The position numbers were made by a program, and so were the translations under genes. 15,101 bases of DNA, from the NCBI GenBank assembly GCA_030618945.1, contig JAUXCI010000031.1, forward strand, positions 1-15,101, written 5' to 3'. The notes under the pieces are model-generated. The model searched no databases, was not told where the DNA came from, and saw only the letters and a list, made by a program, of their open reading frames with translations. Source of the DNA: Flavobacteriaceae bacterium (GTDB lineage: Bacteria; Bacteroidota; Bacteroidia; Flavobacteriales; Flavobacteriaceae). Within the stretch, counting starts at the first letter, position 1, and each line of letters begins with the position of its first letter. Positions 1-8,156 of the stretch are shown piece after piece.

Positions 1-665
1 GATAATTTTTGATATTCTGTTTTTAAGGTTTCCGTTTCTTCTGGTAAGACTTCCTCTTCAGCAGTCTTTTCCTTGAGTACTAACTCTTCTTTAGCTCCAA
101 CTTTCTTGGGAATCACTTCTTCCGATCCTGCTACAACGTCTTCTTTTTTCTTTATTGGTGCTGGCTTTTCCTTTTTTTCAATATCAATTTTACCAACTTG
201 TTTAAGCCCTTGCAATTTTACCGATCCTTTGATTACTTCAGCCTTCTTCGGCTCTTCCTTCACAACCTCTTTTGGAGCTTCCTCCACTTTTATATGTGGC
301 TTAGGTGATATATCAATTTTTCCGACCATTTTAGGGCCAGAAATCTTTTCGGAATCCGTTTTAAAAATCTCTGCTCTTTTGGCCTCCTCTGCAAGTCTTT
401 TTATTTCTGCCTCTTTCTCCAGGGCCATTCGAATTTCCTCTTTTTCTTTTCTTTTTTCATCGCCAATTTCTTTAGAGGCAACTTTTTTACTTTTATCTGT
501 CTGGAATTCATTGGACAGAATCGTATAAACCTCTTGAGAAATCTTCGCGGTTGGCCTATGATCAATGTTTATTCCTTTCGCAGCCAGAAAGTCAACAGCC
601 CTATCTAAAGAAATATTCAGCTCTCGTAAAACCTTGTTAAATCGTTGTGGTTTATATACAGTCAT
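1..665 (-). CDS. infB: Translation initiation factor IF-2, N-terminal part (cut by window edge)
   Basis: IF-2 is the GTPase that brings initiator tRNA to the 30S subunit. Only the first 221 codons are present; the frame is open to the window edge and the GTPase domain lies outside. The start is the ATG read from 665. Residues about 9-42 (RFNKVLRELNISLDRAVDFL, then the HRPTAKIS stretch) match the conserved small N-terminal IF-2 domain of Bacteroidota. After it comes FQTDKSKKVASKE (about 54-66), then a Lys/Glu/Pro-rich, probably disordered linker. The motif G-x-K-x-V-G-K-I-D-I occurs twice, at about 110-119 and 153-162. It is the last visible gene of the rimP-nusA-infB operon, 48 nt after nusA. 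A perfect TATATTTG box in that gap may give it extra transcription. The identity is firm from the N-terminal motif and gene order. Confidence 0.95.
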   Translation of the reverse strand, partial: MTVYKPQRFNKVLRELNISLDRAVDFLAAKGINIDHRPTAKISQEVYTILSNEFQTDKSKKVASKEIGDEKRKEKEEIRMALEKEAEIKRLAEEAKRAEIFKTDSEKISGPKMVGKIDISPKPHIKVEEAPKEVVKEEPKKAEVIKGSVKLQGLKQVGKIDIEKKEKPAPIKKKEDVVAGSEEVIPKKVGAKEELVLKEKTAEEEVLPEETETLKTEYQKL

Positions 666-699
666 AAAATAATTTAATGTGAACCTCTATTTACCTATT

Positions 700-708
700 G
701 CAAATATA
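700..708 (-). promoter_or_regulatory. Possible internal -7 box before infB
   Basis: Read on the minus strand, this is TATATTTG followed by C, the Bacteroidota -7 consensus TAnnTTTG. The same nine bases form the -7 region of the rimP promoter. No TTG lies 17-23 nt upstream (the nearest is 13 nt away), so the -33 element is poor. A transcript starting here would have a leader of about 30 nt before infB. It is a weak candidate, since AT-rich gaps produce such boxes by chance. Confidence 0.3.
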
Positions 709-713
709 AAATA

Positions 714-1958
714 TTATGATTCAAATTCCTCCTTTAAAATTCTTTGTACATTAAGAATTGTTTCCTCTTCCAGATCAGTTCCTTTTGCCAATTCACTAAG
801 ATCGAGATCCAAAACACTTCTTGCCGTGTCTAATCCAATATTCTTAAATACCTGAATTACCCATTCTTCAATTTCATCAGAGAATTCTGTTAATTCTACG
901 TCATCTTCAACACCTTCTCGTTGTACGTCTATTTCATAACCCGTAAGCTGGCTGGCCAGTCTGATATTAACACCGCCTTTTCCAATGGCTTTTGAAACTT
1001 CTTCAGGCTTTAAAAATACATCAACTCTAGGTTTATCAGTTCCCACAGCTTCATGCATCTTTAAAGAAACAACCTTAGCCGGGCTCAATGCTCTTTTGAT
1101 AAATTGTTCATCAATTTTAGTATAATTGACAACATCAATATTTTCATTCCCAAGCTCTCTAACTATTCCGTGAATTCTGGAACCTTTCATCCCTACACAA
1201 GCACCTACCGGATCAATTCTATCATCGTAAGAATCAACGGCTATTTTTGCCTTTTCACCTGGAATTCTAGCTACCCGTTCTATGGTAATCAAACCATCAA
1301 AAACTTCAGGAATTTCTTGCTCAAAAAGTTTAACTAAAAATTCAGGAGCTGTTCTTGACAATATGATAGAAGGTTTATTTCCCCTTAATTCAACACTTTT
1401 GATGATTCCCCTTACTGATTCTCCCTTACGGAAAAAGTCAGATCTGATTTGTTCGCTTTTAGGCAATATAAGTTCATTTCCGTCATCATCAAGCAGGATA
1501 ATAGCATTATGCCTTACGTGATGAACTTCAGCACTGTACAATTCCCCTTCCAACTCTTTGTAGTGTTTGAAGATATTAGTGTTGTCATGTTCATGAATCT
1601 TAGAAATAAGATTTTGACGTAATGCCAAGATTGCTCTTCTTCCGAGGTCAACAAGTTTAACCTCCTCAGAAACTTCTTCACCAACTTCAAAATCAGGTTC
1701 TATCTTTTGGGCTTCAGACAATGAAATCTCTTCATTATCGTCCTCTACCTCTTCATCTACAACAACAATTCTATTCCTCCAAATTTCTAAATCCCCTTTA
1801 TCAGGATTTATAATGATGTCAAAATTTTCATCCGAACCATATTTTCTTTTTAAAGCAGACCTAAAAACGTCTTCAAGAATCGCCATAAGCGTTACTCTGT
1901 CAATACTTTTGTCATCTTTAAATTCTGAAAATGATTCAATTAATGCGATATTTTCCAT
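714..1958 (-). CDS. nusA: Transcription termination/antitermination factor NusA
   Basis: NusA binds RNA polymerase and nascent RNA, and modulates pausing, termination and antitermination. The 414-residue product has the polymerase-binding N-terminal domain (about 1-130), an S1 domain (about 136-202) and two KH domains. The KH GxxG loops are visible at 256-259 (GMKG, in VGACVGMKGSRI) and 326-329 (GKGG, in SKAIGKGGVNIRLASQ). An acidic stretch lies around 68-100. The C-terminal region is short (about 350-414), without the two long acidic repeats of the E. coli protein, as expected for this phylum. The gene sits 12 nt after rimP and 48 nt before infB, the widely conserved arrangement. In E. coli NusA regulates its own operon. 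Whether it acts on the leader hairpin at 2443-2467 here is inference. Confidence 0.98.
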   Translation of the reverse strand: MENIALIESFSEFKDDKSIDRVTLMAILEDVFRSALKRKYGSDENFDIIINPDKGDLEIWRNRIVVVDEEVEDDNEEISLSEAQKIEPDFEVGEEVSEEVKLVDLGRRAILALRQNLISKIHEHDNTNIFKHYKELEGELYSAEVHHVRHNAIILLDDDGNELILPKSEQIRSDFFRKGESVRGIIKSVELRGNKPSIILSRTAPEFLVKLFEQEIPEVFDGLITIERVARIPGEKAKIAVDSYDDRIDPVGACVGMKGSRIHGIVRELGNENIDVVNYTKIDEQFIKRALSPAKVVSLKMHEAVGTDKPRVDVFLKPEEVSKAIGKGGVNIRLASQLTGYEIDVQREGVEDDVELTEFSDEIEEWVIQVFKNIGLDTARSVLDLDLSELAKGTDLEEETILNVQRILKEEFES

Positions 1959-1970
1959 TACACGGTCTTA

Positions 1971-2432
1971 TTAAAAAATAATCTTCACTTTTGCTTGTTT
2001 TATCTCACTTAGCGGAATATTCTGTTGCTTTTCCACTGTAATTTTTCCTTTTCCAATAGGCTTGGGCTCTCTGGCCGTCCATTTTAGGCTAATCTCCTTG
2101 TCATCTACCGCAACCAATACCCCTTCATATTTTCCCTCAGCGGTCTTTACCACCAAAGTTCGATCCACATTCTTGTTGTATTGTCTTAAGTCAACAATGG
2201 GATCCGTAATATTTGGGGTGGTCACTTCCAAAGAGAAATCTTCAGTTTCCCTATCCAAGTTATGCTCTACGTTTCTGCTAATTCTGATGCATTCGCTTAA
2301 TGGCACACCTGAATCTCCATCAACTATCACTTTTATACTGTTTTCAGGACCAAAATTCAATTCCAATAAAAACAATGAAGTATTTTCAGCCATTGCTTCG
2401 TCCACCAATTCCTTTACCCTCTTTTGATCCAT
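1971..2432 (-). CDS. rimP: Ribosome maturation factor RimP
   Basis: RimP helps assemble the 30S ribosomal subunit. The product is 153 residues, the usual family length. It has the N-terminal alpha/beta domain (about 1-75, with IKVIVDGDSGVPLSECIRIS and the DFSLEVTTP strand) and a C-terminal Sm-like beta-barrel domain (about 80-153, with KYEGVLVAVDDKEISL). The usual SPGLDRPL-type turn after the EVT strand has diverged to TPNITDPI here. The ATG at 2432 opens the reading frame. Codons 3-6 overlap a sequence that can pair with the leader (see the findings). It is the first gene of the minus-strand operon with nusA and infB, divergent from the stress-protein gene at 2590. Confidence 0.95.
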   Translation of the reverse strand: MDQKRVKELVDEAMAENTSLFLLELNFGPENSIKVIVDGDSGVPLSECIRISRNVEHNLDRETEDFSLEVTTPNITDPIVDLRQYNKNVDRTLVVKTAEGKYEGVLVAVDDKEISLKWTAREPKPIGKGKITVEKQQNIPLSEIKQAKVKIIF

Positions 2433-2442
2433 TTCTTGATAT

Positions 2443-2467
2443 AAAAAGAGGGGACATCTGTCCCCTC
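2443..2467 (-). terminator. Terminator-like hairpin in the rimP leader (attenuator candidate)
   Basis: On the minus strand the leader reads GAGGGGAC-AGAT-GTCCCCTC followed by TTTTTATAT. This is a perfect 8-bp GC-rich stem with a 4-nt loop (arms at 2460-2467 and 2448-2455) and an immediate U-run, the form of an intrinsic terminator. It lies after the inferred transcription start (about 2490) and ends 10 nt before the rimP ATG. The plus strand has no T-run after the hairpin, so the signal is specific to the rimP direction. A terminator inside a leader suggests attenuation of the rimP-nusA-infB operon. The structure is seen; its function is inferred. Confidence 0.65.
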
Positions 2468-2495
2468 CAACTCACATTCTTCATAAATTGCGCTG

Positions 2496-2525
2496 CAAAT
2501 ATAACAATTCCTTTGATACTGACAA
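2496..2525 (-). promoter_or_regulatory. Promoter of the rimP-nusA-infB operon
   Basis: On the minus strand, TTG (2525-2523) is followed after exactly 19 nt by TATATTTG (2503-2496) and then C. This is a full match to the Bacteroidota primary sigma-factor promoter (-33 TTG, -7 TAnnTTTG). It predicts a start near 2490 and a leader of about 58 nt that contains the hairpin at 2443-2467. Confidence 0.8.
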
Positions 2526-2589
2526 GAATCATGGGTGTAATCCATTAAAATTTATTAACTTTAACTAGTCATTAAAAATAATAAATGTT

Positions 2590-3420
2590 ATGAAACGAAT
2601 ATTGGTACCCGTAGATTTTTCAAAAGAAGCAGAAGCCGCAGCAAGAGTGGCCGCTAGTATTGCTAAGAAAACAAATAGCGAGATTTTTTTGGTTCATATG
2701 CTCGAACTTCCGGTCACAACAATAGACCCGGCTGAAATGAACACTATAAGTAGCGAACCTCAGATCATTTATTTTATGAAACTTGCTCATAAAAAATTCG
2801 AAAACTTTAAAAAACTATCCTTCTTTAAAGGTCTGAGAGTGATTGAAACTGTGCAATTTCAGCACGCTTTTTCAGGGATTATTGACGAAAGCACTAAGAA
2901 CAATATTGACCTTATCGTTATGGGATCTCAAGGGGCCTCTGGCCTGCAGGAAATGTTCATTGGATCTAATACTGAAAAAGTAGTTAGAAAATCAAAAGTT
3001 CCCGTACTTGTCATTAAAAAGAATGTTAAGAATTTTGACATAAAAAACATTCTTTTTGGTTCCGATTTTAACAAAGAAAGTAAATCAACTTTCCAGCGTG
3101 TGATTGATTTTGCAAATCTCTTTGAGGCCGAAATCAATCTCTTGTACGTCAATACCATTCATAATTTCAATACAAGCGACAATATTGAAAAGAGAATTGC
3201 CAAATTTATGAAGGATTTTGATTTTGACAATTACACGACTAATGTTTATAATGACATTTCTGTTGAAAAAGGTATTTTAAGTTTTGGACGTAAAATAAAG
3301 GCAGATCTTATTGCATTGAATACACACGGAAGAAGTGGTTTGTCTCAATTGTTTAACGGAAGTATAGGTCAGGAATTAGCAAATCACGCCTTAAGGCCTG
3401 TAATCACTTTCAAGATCTAA
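2590..3420 (+). CDS. Universal stress protein, two tandem Usp domains
   Basis: The 276-residue protein is a tandem repeat of the UspA fold. Domain 1 (about 1-144) begins KRILVPVDFSKEAEAA and has the nucleotide-binding pattern G-2x-G-9x-G-S intact (G112, G115, G125, S126, in GSQGASGLQEMFIGS). Domain 2 (about 150-276) begins IKNILFGSDFNKES. Its pattern starts with Asn (N244-T-H-G247, then nine residues, then G257-S258), so one glycine is replaced. Such proteins are cytoplasmic, bind ATP or AMP, and are linked to stress survival; the exact role cannot be read from sequence. It is a single gene, divergent from rimP and convergent with the PagL-like gene. A box TAACTTTA at 2556-2563 could be its -7 element, but no -33 TTG is correctly spaced. 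Confidence 0.93.
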   Translation: MKRILVPVDFSKEAEAAARVAASIAKKTNSEIFLVHMLELPVTTIDPAEMNTISSEPQIIYFMKLAHKKFENFKKLSFFKGLRVIETVQFQHAFSGIIDESTKNNIDLIVMGSQGASGLQEMFIGSNTEKVVRKSKVPVLVIKKNVKNFDIKNILFGSDFNKESKSTFQRVIDFANLFEAEINLLYVNTIHNFNTSDNIEKRIAKFMKDFDFDNYTTNVYNDISVEKGILSFGRKIKADLIALNTHGRSGLSQLFNGSIGQELANHALRPVITFKI

Positions 3421-3461
3421 GCAAATAGCTGAGAACTTAATTATAAAAATATCGGAAAAGA

Positions 3462-4676
3462 TTACCATTTAAATGGTCGGAATCCTACGCCAAATTCTAC
3501 AAAATCGGCACGTGATGTGTCTCTGGTTTTAAGACCTATTTGGGCATAAAACCATTCGGTAATATCATATCTAAAAGCAGCTCTCAAGTAAGTTGCTGAT
3601 TTTCCTTTATCATCTGTTAAATAGCCTCCACCCTGTAATCTTAAAGCCATTTTACCAAACATAAAGTCGTATCCGACATGTGCACCTACTAAAAACTGAT
3701 CCTCTGTTTCGGGATAATCAACTTCAAGGCTACCATCATAAATAAGATCAAAACCTGCTGTTATCGCATGCATAGAAGTAAATTTAAAGCGGTAATCAAG
3801 CACACCGCTAAAAATGCCATACCTGTTATATGTTCCTTTATCTTCCTCATTCTGAACTGTTCCACCAGCCAGGTAAATTTCTATGGAATTTTCGTGAAGT
3901 CTAATGTTCTTCTCTTTTTTGGGCCTGTTAAAACGGGCGTCTAAGAGTTGATCGGAATAAAAATCTTTATCTACAAATTTCTGATCGGCATTATAATGAT
4001 ACCTTAATGCCACGTTTAAACCATACATGTTGAAGCCGTAATTAGGAGTGGTTAATCTACCATTGCTAAAATGAGTAAAATCAACCCCATATATAAGATC
4101 CATCTCTCTATTCCATTTATACGCCCCTCCAAAACTCAAGTTAAAATAAAGAGCAAGAGGAGTTCCTATAGCGTCATTATCCGGATTTGATATCGGGTCA
4201 TATGGTTCTAAATTATAAGTGATTCCGGTTGACAAACTGGTTTCAAAACCATTTCTATTGACTCCTGGGCTTAAAGGAAAATTAATAAACCCAAAAAGTG
4301 CATTTGGCTTACCTAATACTTCAGGATCACCCATAAAACCAGAATAGTAACCTACCCCATACGAAGCATAGCCATACCTGCTGGTCCAATGCTCAGGATC
4401 CGTCAGCTGCCATCCATATCTAAATTCTACTGCCCCGTAACCATTGTTAACGGTCTCATCCAATAATTCTCCGGAATATAAATTAAATCCTGTATGCCCT
4501 TTAATCTCAATATATCTAAATCTACCATAATTTACTTCATCCTTGACATCATCAAATGAGATTGATTTTTTCTGGCCCTGGATAGTTGAAATCGTAAATA
4601 ATAGGATAAAACCCCAAAAGAGTCCTTTTGGTATCAAGCTCGTATTGGCTTTAAAAAAGGTTAAATCCCAATTCAT
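3462..4676 (-). CDS. PagL/acyloxyacyl-hydrolase-like outer-membrane protein
   Basis: The product is 404 residues. After a charged start, residues about 18-35 (GLFWGFILLFTISTIQGQ) look like a signal peptide cut near QG-Q. The rest alternates aromatic beta strands and ends in FRPFKW, as an outer-membrane barrel would. Residues 200-214 (F-T-H-F-S-N-G-R-L-T-T-P-N-Y-G) match the signature of PagL, the lipid A 3-O-deacylase, with the His (H202) and Ser (S204) of the catalytic triad. The third triad residue, a Glu 12 positions after the Ser in Pseudomonas PagL, is Asn216 here. The protein is far longer than the roughly 150-residue mature PagL, so it has added strands or a second barrel half. It may trim lipid A, but the substrate and activity are unproven. 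No clear promoter was seen. The tRNA-Gln terminator lies 31 nt upstream of its start. Confidence 0.75.
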   Translation of the reverse strand: MNWDLTFFKANTSLIPKGLFWGFILLFTISTIQGQKKSISFDDVKDEVNYGRFRYIEIKGHTGFNLYSGELLDETVNNGYGAVEFRYGWQLTDPEHWTSRYGYASYGVGYYSGFMGDPEVLGKPNALFGFINFPLSPGVNRNGFETSLSTGITYNLEPYDPISNPDNDAIGTPLALYFNLSFGGAYKWNREMDLIYGVDFTHFSNGRLTTPNYGFNMYGLNVALRYHYNADQKFVDKDFYSDQLLDARFNRPKKEKNIRLHENSIEIYLAGGTVQNEEDKGTYNRYGIFSGVLDYRFKFTSMHAITAGFDLIYDGSLEVDYPETEDQFLVGAHVGYDFMFGKMALRLQGGGYLTDDKGKSATYLRAAFRYDITEWFYAQIGLKTRDTSRADFVEFGVGFRPFKW

Positions 4677-4707
4677 TAAAAAGTTTTTAATCTAATGTTT
4701 CTGTTAA

Positions 4708-4743
4708 ATAAAAAATCCATTATAGTTCAAAGTATAATGGATT
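4708..4743 (-). terminator. Intrinsic terminator after tRNA-Gln
   Basis: On the minus strand, AATCCATTATA (4743-4733) and TATAATGGATT (4724-4714) form a perfect 11-bp stem around an 8-nt loop. TTTTATTT follows. It lies 15 nt past the tRNA 3' end and before the start of the PagL-like gene, so it should separate the two transcripts. Confidence 0.85.
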
Positions 4744-4758
4744 CTTTCTATATGCTTG

Positions 4759-4829
4759 TTGACCCACAAGGATTCGAACCTTGACTGGCGGTACCAAAAA
4801 CCGAAGTGCTACCGTTACACCATGGGTCA
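4759..4829 (-). tRNA. tRNA-Gln (anticodon UUG)
   Basis: The minus strand folds as a 71-nt cloverleaf. The acceptor arm TGACCCA/TGGGTCA is perfect, and its U1-A72 pair is typical of tRNA-Gln. The D arm is GTGT/GCAC with loop AACGGTA. The anticodon arm is TCGGT-TTTTGGT-ACCGC with anticodon TTG. The variable region is 4 nt, and the T arm is CAAGG-TTCGAAT-CCTTG. The discriminator base is A and CCA is not encoded. One oddity is a U-C mismatch at positions 27-43, at the top of the anticodon stem; the other four pairs are sound. It has its own promoter (4888-4917) and terminator (4708-4743), so it is a single-gene unit. Confidence 0.97.
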
Positions 4830-4887
4830 TAGTATTGAAATATCTCAAAGATCCTTTCAACCTTTAACTGCCTTATTTAAGCAGGCG

Positions 4888-4917
4888 CAAATTTAAAACA
4901 AAGTTTTTGTTTCACAA
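4888..4917 (-). promoter_or_regulatory. Promoter of tRNA-Gln
   Basis: On the minus strand, TTG (4917-4915), a 19-nt spacer and TAAATTTG (4895-4888) followed by C match the Bacteroidota promoter consensus exactly. The predicted start near 4881 leaves about 50 nt of 5' leader to be removed before the tRNA at 4829. Confidence 0.8.
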
Positions 4918-5007
4918 AACAGTTCTTTTGATTTTTTTCATCAGCCCATAAATTCCAACTATATTCCATTTTATTTACTAAATTCGCCTCAGTTTTAAAA
5001 CTCATCT

Positions 5008-8000
5008 ATGCTTTCGTTTGATTATAAAAAATTCAACACCATCCTAGGTTGGCTTGTTTTTGGCATTGCGCTCACAACCTACGTTCTAACCCTTGAACCC
5101 ACCGTTAGTTATTGGGATTGCGGGGAATATATTGCGACCTCAGTAAAACTTGAAGTTGGACACCCTCCGGGAGCTCCATTATTTCAAATGATGGGTGCGT
5201 TTTTTGCCATGTTCACCTCTGATTCATCACAAATTGCCATGATGGTGAACTTTATGTCGGCACTGGCGAGTGCATTTACCATTCTATTCCTTTTTTGGAC
5301 GATAACTGCTTTGGCGAAAAAAGCAGTGATCAAAACCTCAGGAAAATTAACCAAAGGAAATTCAATTGCAATTTTAGGAAGTGGATTGGTTGGAGCACTG
5401 GCCTATACCTTTTCAGATAGTTTTTGGTTTAGTGCAGTTGAGGCAGAAGTATATGCGATGTCATCATTTTTAATGGCTTTATTGTTTTGGCTGGCCTTAC
5501 ATTGGGAGGAAGAAATGGACAAGCCTCGCGGTAACAAATGGCTTCTATTGATTAGTTTTATCGTAGGGTTGTCATTTGGAGTTCACATTCTTTCGTTACT
5601 GGTGATCCCTTCAATAGTGTTTATCTATATTTATAAGCGATATCCTTCACTTAATATAAAAGAATTCATTTTTGCAAATTTGGTTTCTATTCTGGTTCTG
5701 GCCTTTGTTTTTAAATTGCTGTTCCCATATACCTTGTCCTTTTTCAGTGCATCAGAACTATTCTTTATCAATTCACTGGGCCTACCTTTTAATTCGGGAA
5801 GCATCATCGCAGGTGTAATTCTCGTGGGTCTATTTTATGCTGGCCTCAGATATACAAGAAATAAAAAATACTATACAGCCAACCTGTTATTGTTGTCTGT
5901 ATTGTTTATCATGATTGGTTTTTCGTCTTGGTTAATGTTACCTATTAGGGCAAATGCCAATACTACAATTAATGAAAACAACCCATCCAGTGCAAGAGAA
6001 TTGCTCGCTTATTACAACAGGGAACAATACGGTGATGCCAATGTTTTTTACGGATCTTATTACTCAGAAACAGGAGAAAGGGATAAAGCAAACCCTACTC
6101 AGGACGCCAAACCAAAGTACGAAAAAGACGAAAAAGCAGGTAAATATATAATCGTTAACAATTATAAAGGTGCCTTGCCTAATTATAGTGACAAACACAA
6201 GGGAGTCATCCCTAGAATGGTAGATCCAACTGAAGGGGTGGTGCAAAATTATAAAGCGATAGCAGGTATTCCTCAACGGTCTAAAAGAAGGCCAACCTTT
6301 GGAGAAAACCTTAGCTTTATGGTCCAATTCCAATTCGGGTATATGTATGGTCGGTATTTTATGTGGAATTTTGTGGGCAAGCAGGACGATATTCAGGGAA
6401 ATCTTGACAATCACGGCAATTGGTTAAGTGGAATTACCCCAATTGATGAATTATTTGGAGGATCGCAAAAGAATTTGCCCAGCGAAATACTTGATAATAA
6501 AGGAAGAAATACTTATTATTTCCTTCCACTTATATTAGGCCTTATTGGTTTACTCTATCATATCAAAAAGGATATGAACAATTTTTATATATTGTTGCTC
6601 TTCTTTGCCTTTACGGGATTAGCCATTATATTTTACACCAACCCAAAACCATTTGAACCCAGAGAGCGCGACTATGCAGTAGTAGGTTCGTTTTATGTAT
6701 TTGCCATTTGGCTTGGCTTTGGAGTGTTGGCTATTTATGAAAAATTGAAGGATAAAATCAAAACCCCTCTTATGCCAACCCTACTTACTATGGCCTGCCT
6801 TTTGGCTGTTCCTGTAATTATGGCAAAAGAAAATTGGGATGATCACGACAGATCGGGAAGATATACTACCTGGAACAATGCCAAATCCTATCTGGATTCT
6901 TGTCAGGAAAATGCGATCATGTTCACCATTGGTGATAATGACACCTTCCCTCTTTGGTATATGCAGGAGGTTGAAAATTATCGTACCGATATAAAATTAG
7001 TGAATACGAGTTTATTCGCCAAAGACTGGTATATAGATCAGCAGAAAAGAAAAACTTATGAAGCAGATCCCATCCCTTCTCAACTCACTCATGATGATTA
7101 TAAAGAAGGGTCCTTGGATGTTGCCTATCATTATCCATATGCCTTCCCTCAATTTAAGGATTCAATAGTTGACATCAAGTTTTTTATGAAGTGGATACAG
7201 AGTAAAGACAGTAGAACTTATATTGACTTTGAAGAAAACGGTCATCCGGAAAAGGTATATCCAACGACCAAACTGAGGATCATGGTGGATAAAGAAGCCG
7301 TACTTAGAAATGGGATTGTGGCAGAAAAAGATTCTGCTTTGATTGAGCCTTATATAGATATTCAGATAAGCGAATCTGCTTTGATCAAAAACAGAATTCT
7401 TATGCTTGATGTTTTGGCTAACAACAATTGGGAGAGACCGCTTTATTTTACAGGAGGAGCTCAGGCCGCCCAAGAGTATATCTGGCTAAAAGATTACTTA
7501 CAACTCGATGGGCTGGCCTACAAATTTGTACCCATAAAAACGCCTAATACGCAAAGGAGTTTTATGGATATGGGTAGAATAGATACAGATGTTATGTATA
7601 CCAATGTAATGAAATGGTCATGGAAAAATTCAAATGCTAACATTTATATTGATCCCGAATCAAGAAAGAACGGAATCTCATTTAGAAATAGTTTGGGTAG
7701 GCTTGCCGATGAGCTGATCAAGGAAAATGATTTTGTTCGGGCGGAAGAAATTCTGGATCTTTCTTTGGAAAAAATGCCTATGAAAGAATATGGGTATTTT
7801 AGATTAGTGATTGGCCATATCGAATCATACTACAATATTGACAGGCCTGAAAAGGCAAGAAAAATAGCTGAATTTCTGATTCAGAACTTTAATGAACAAA
7901 TCTATTTTTACAGTGGAGTTAGTTCCTATGAGCTCACTCAAAATTTCAGTGATCTTGAAGGTACACTTGATCTGTACAAATATATTATTGCAACCTGTGT

Positions 8001-8088
8001 GGAATTGGATACTAAGGAATATTCGGATAAACTAAAAGATGATTTTATGGAATCTGTAAAATTACTGGAGGTGGTTTTGGAGGAGTAA
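5008..8088 (+). CDS. DUF2723 multi-membrane protein, probable protein O-mannosyltransferase-like (TMEM260 family)
   Basis: This 1026-residue protein has about 12-13 hydrophobic segments between residues 11 and 606, then a soluble C-terminal part (about 607-1026). The N-terminal signature of DUF2723 is clear: LEPTVSYWDCGEYIATS (about 29-45) and KLEVGHPPGAPLFQMMG (about 47-63). The acidic residues of WDCGE (D37, E40) sit in the first outer loop, where GT-C glycosyltransferases keep catalytic acids. Later conserved-looking stretches are KPFEPRERDYAVVGSFY (547-563), ENWDDHDRSGRYT (608-620) and GDNDTFPLWYMQE (642-654). The C-terminal 140 residues look helical and TPR-like. From memory, human TMEM260 is a related protein O-mannosyltransferase, and Bacteroidota O-glycosylate many secreted proteins; transfer of that role is inference. 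The upstream TAAATTCG (4979-4986) is only a partial -7 box. The deacetylase gene follows 68 nt downstream. Confidence 0.85.
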   Translation: MLSFDYKKFNTILGWLVFGIALTTYVLTLEPTVSYWDCGEYIATSVKLEVGHPPGAPLFQMMGAFFAMFTSDSSQIAMMVNFMSALASAFTILFLFWTITALAKKAVIKTSGKLTKGNSIAILGSGLVGALAYTFSDSFWFSAVEAEVYAMSSFLMALLFWLALHWEEEMDKPRGNKWLLLISFIVGLSFGVHILSLLVIPSIVFIYIYKRYPSLNIKEFIFANLVSILVLAFVFKLLFPYTLSFFSASELFFINSLGLPFNSGSIIAGVILVGLFYAGLRYTRNKKYYTANLLLLSVLFIMIGFSSWLMLPIRANANTTINENNPSSARELLAYYNREQYGDANVFYGSYYSETGERDKANPTQDAKPKYEKDEKAGKYIIVNNYKGALPNYSDKHKGVIPRMVDPTEGVVQNYKAIAGIPQRSKRRPTFGENLSFMVQFQFGYMYGRYFMWNFVGKQDDIQGNLDNHGNWLSGITPIDELFGGSQKNLPSEILDNKGRNTYYFLPLILGLIGLLYHIKKDMNNFYILLLFFAFTGLAIIFYTNPKPFEPRERDYAVVGSFYVFAIWLGFGVLAIYEKLKDKIKTPLMPTLLTMACLLAVPVIMAKENWDDHDRSGRYTTWNNAKSYLDSCQENAIMFTIGDNDTFPLWYMQEVENYRTDIKLVNTSLFAKDWYIDQQKRKTYEADPIPSQLTHDDYKEGSLDVAYHYPYAFPQFKDSIVDIKFFMKWIQSKDSRTYIDFEENGHPEKVYPTTKLRIMVDKEAVLRNGIVAEKDSALIEPYIDIQISESALIKNRILMLDVLANNNWERPLYFTGGAQAAQEYIWLKDYLQLDGLAYKFVPIKTPNTQRSFMDMGRIDTDVMYTNVMKWSWKNSNANIYIDPESRKNGISFRNSLGRLADELIKENDFVRAEEILDLSLEKMPMKEYGYFRLVIGHIESYYNIDRPEKARKIAEFLIQNFNEQIYFYSGVSSYELTQNFSDLEGTLDLYKYIIATCVELDTKEYSDKLKDDFMESVKLLEVVLEE

Positions 8089-8156
8089 TTCTTCGTTTAA
8101 TTTATTTTTTATAACTTGTATTGGTACTTGGTACTCTTTATTGAAAACATAAAATT

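Noticed and set aside
73..528. Open frame of 151 codons on the plus strand
   Set aside because: It is antisense to the Lys/Glu-rich IF-2 linker, which gives long Ser/Phe-rich shadow frames. The infB reading is clearly the real one.
2062..2427. 121-codon plus-strand frame over rimP
   Set aside because: It is antisense to a conserved rimP, with Ser/Thr-rich low-complexity translation and no promoter.
2513..2563. Full promoter for the stress-protein gene (TTG at 2513, TAACTTTA at 2556)
   Set aside because: The spacing is 40 nt, about twice the usual 19. Only the -7-like box remains, and it is imperfect.
3464..3477. 14-bp perfect palindrome ACCATTTAAATGGT at the end of the PagL-like gene
   Set aside because: It is AT-rich, overlaps the last codons (FKW) and stop, and has no T-run on either strand. 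A terminator or operator is not supported.
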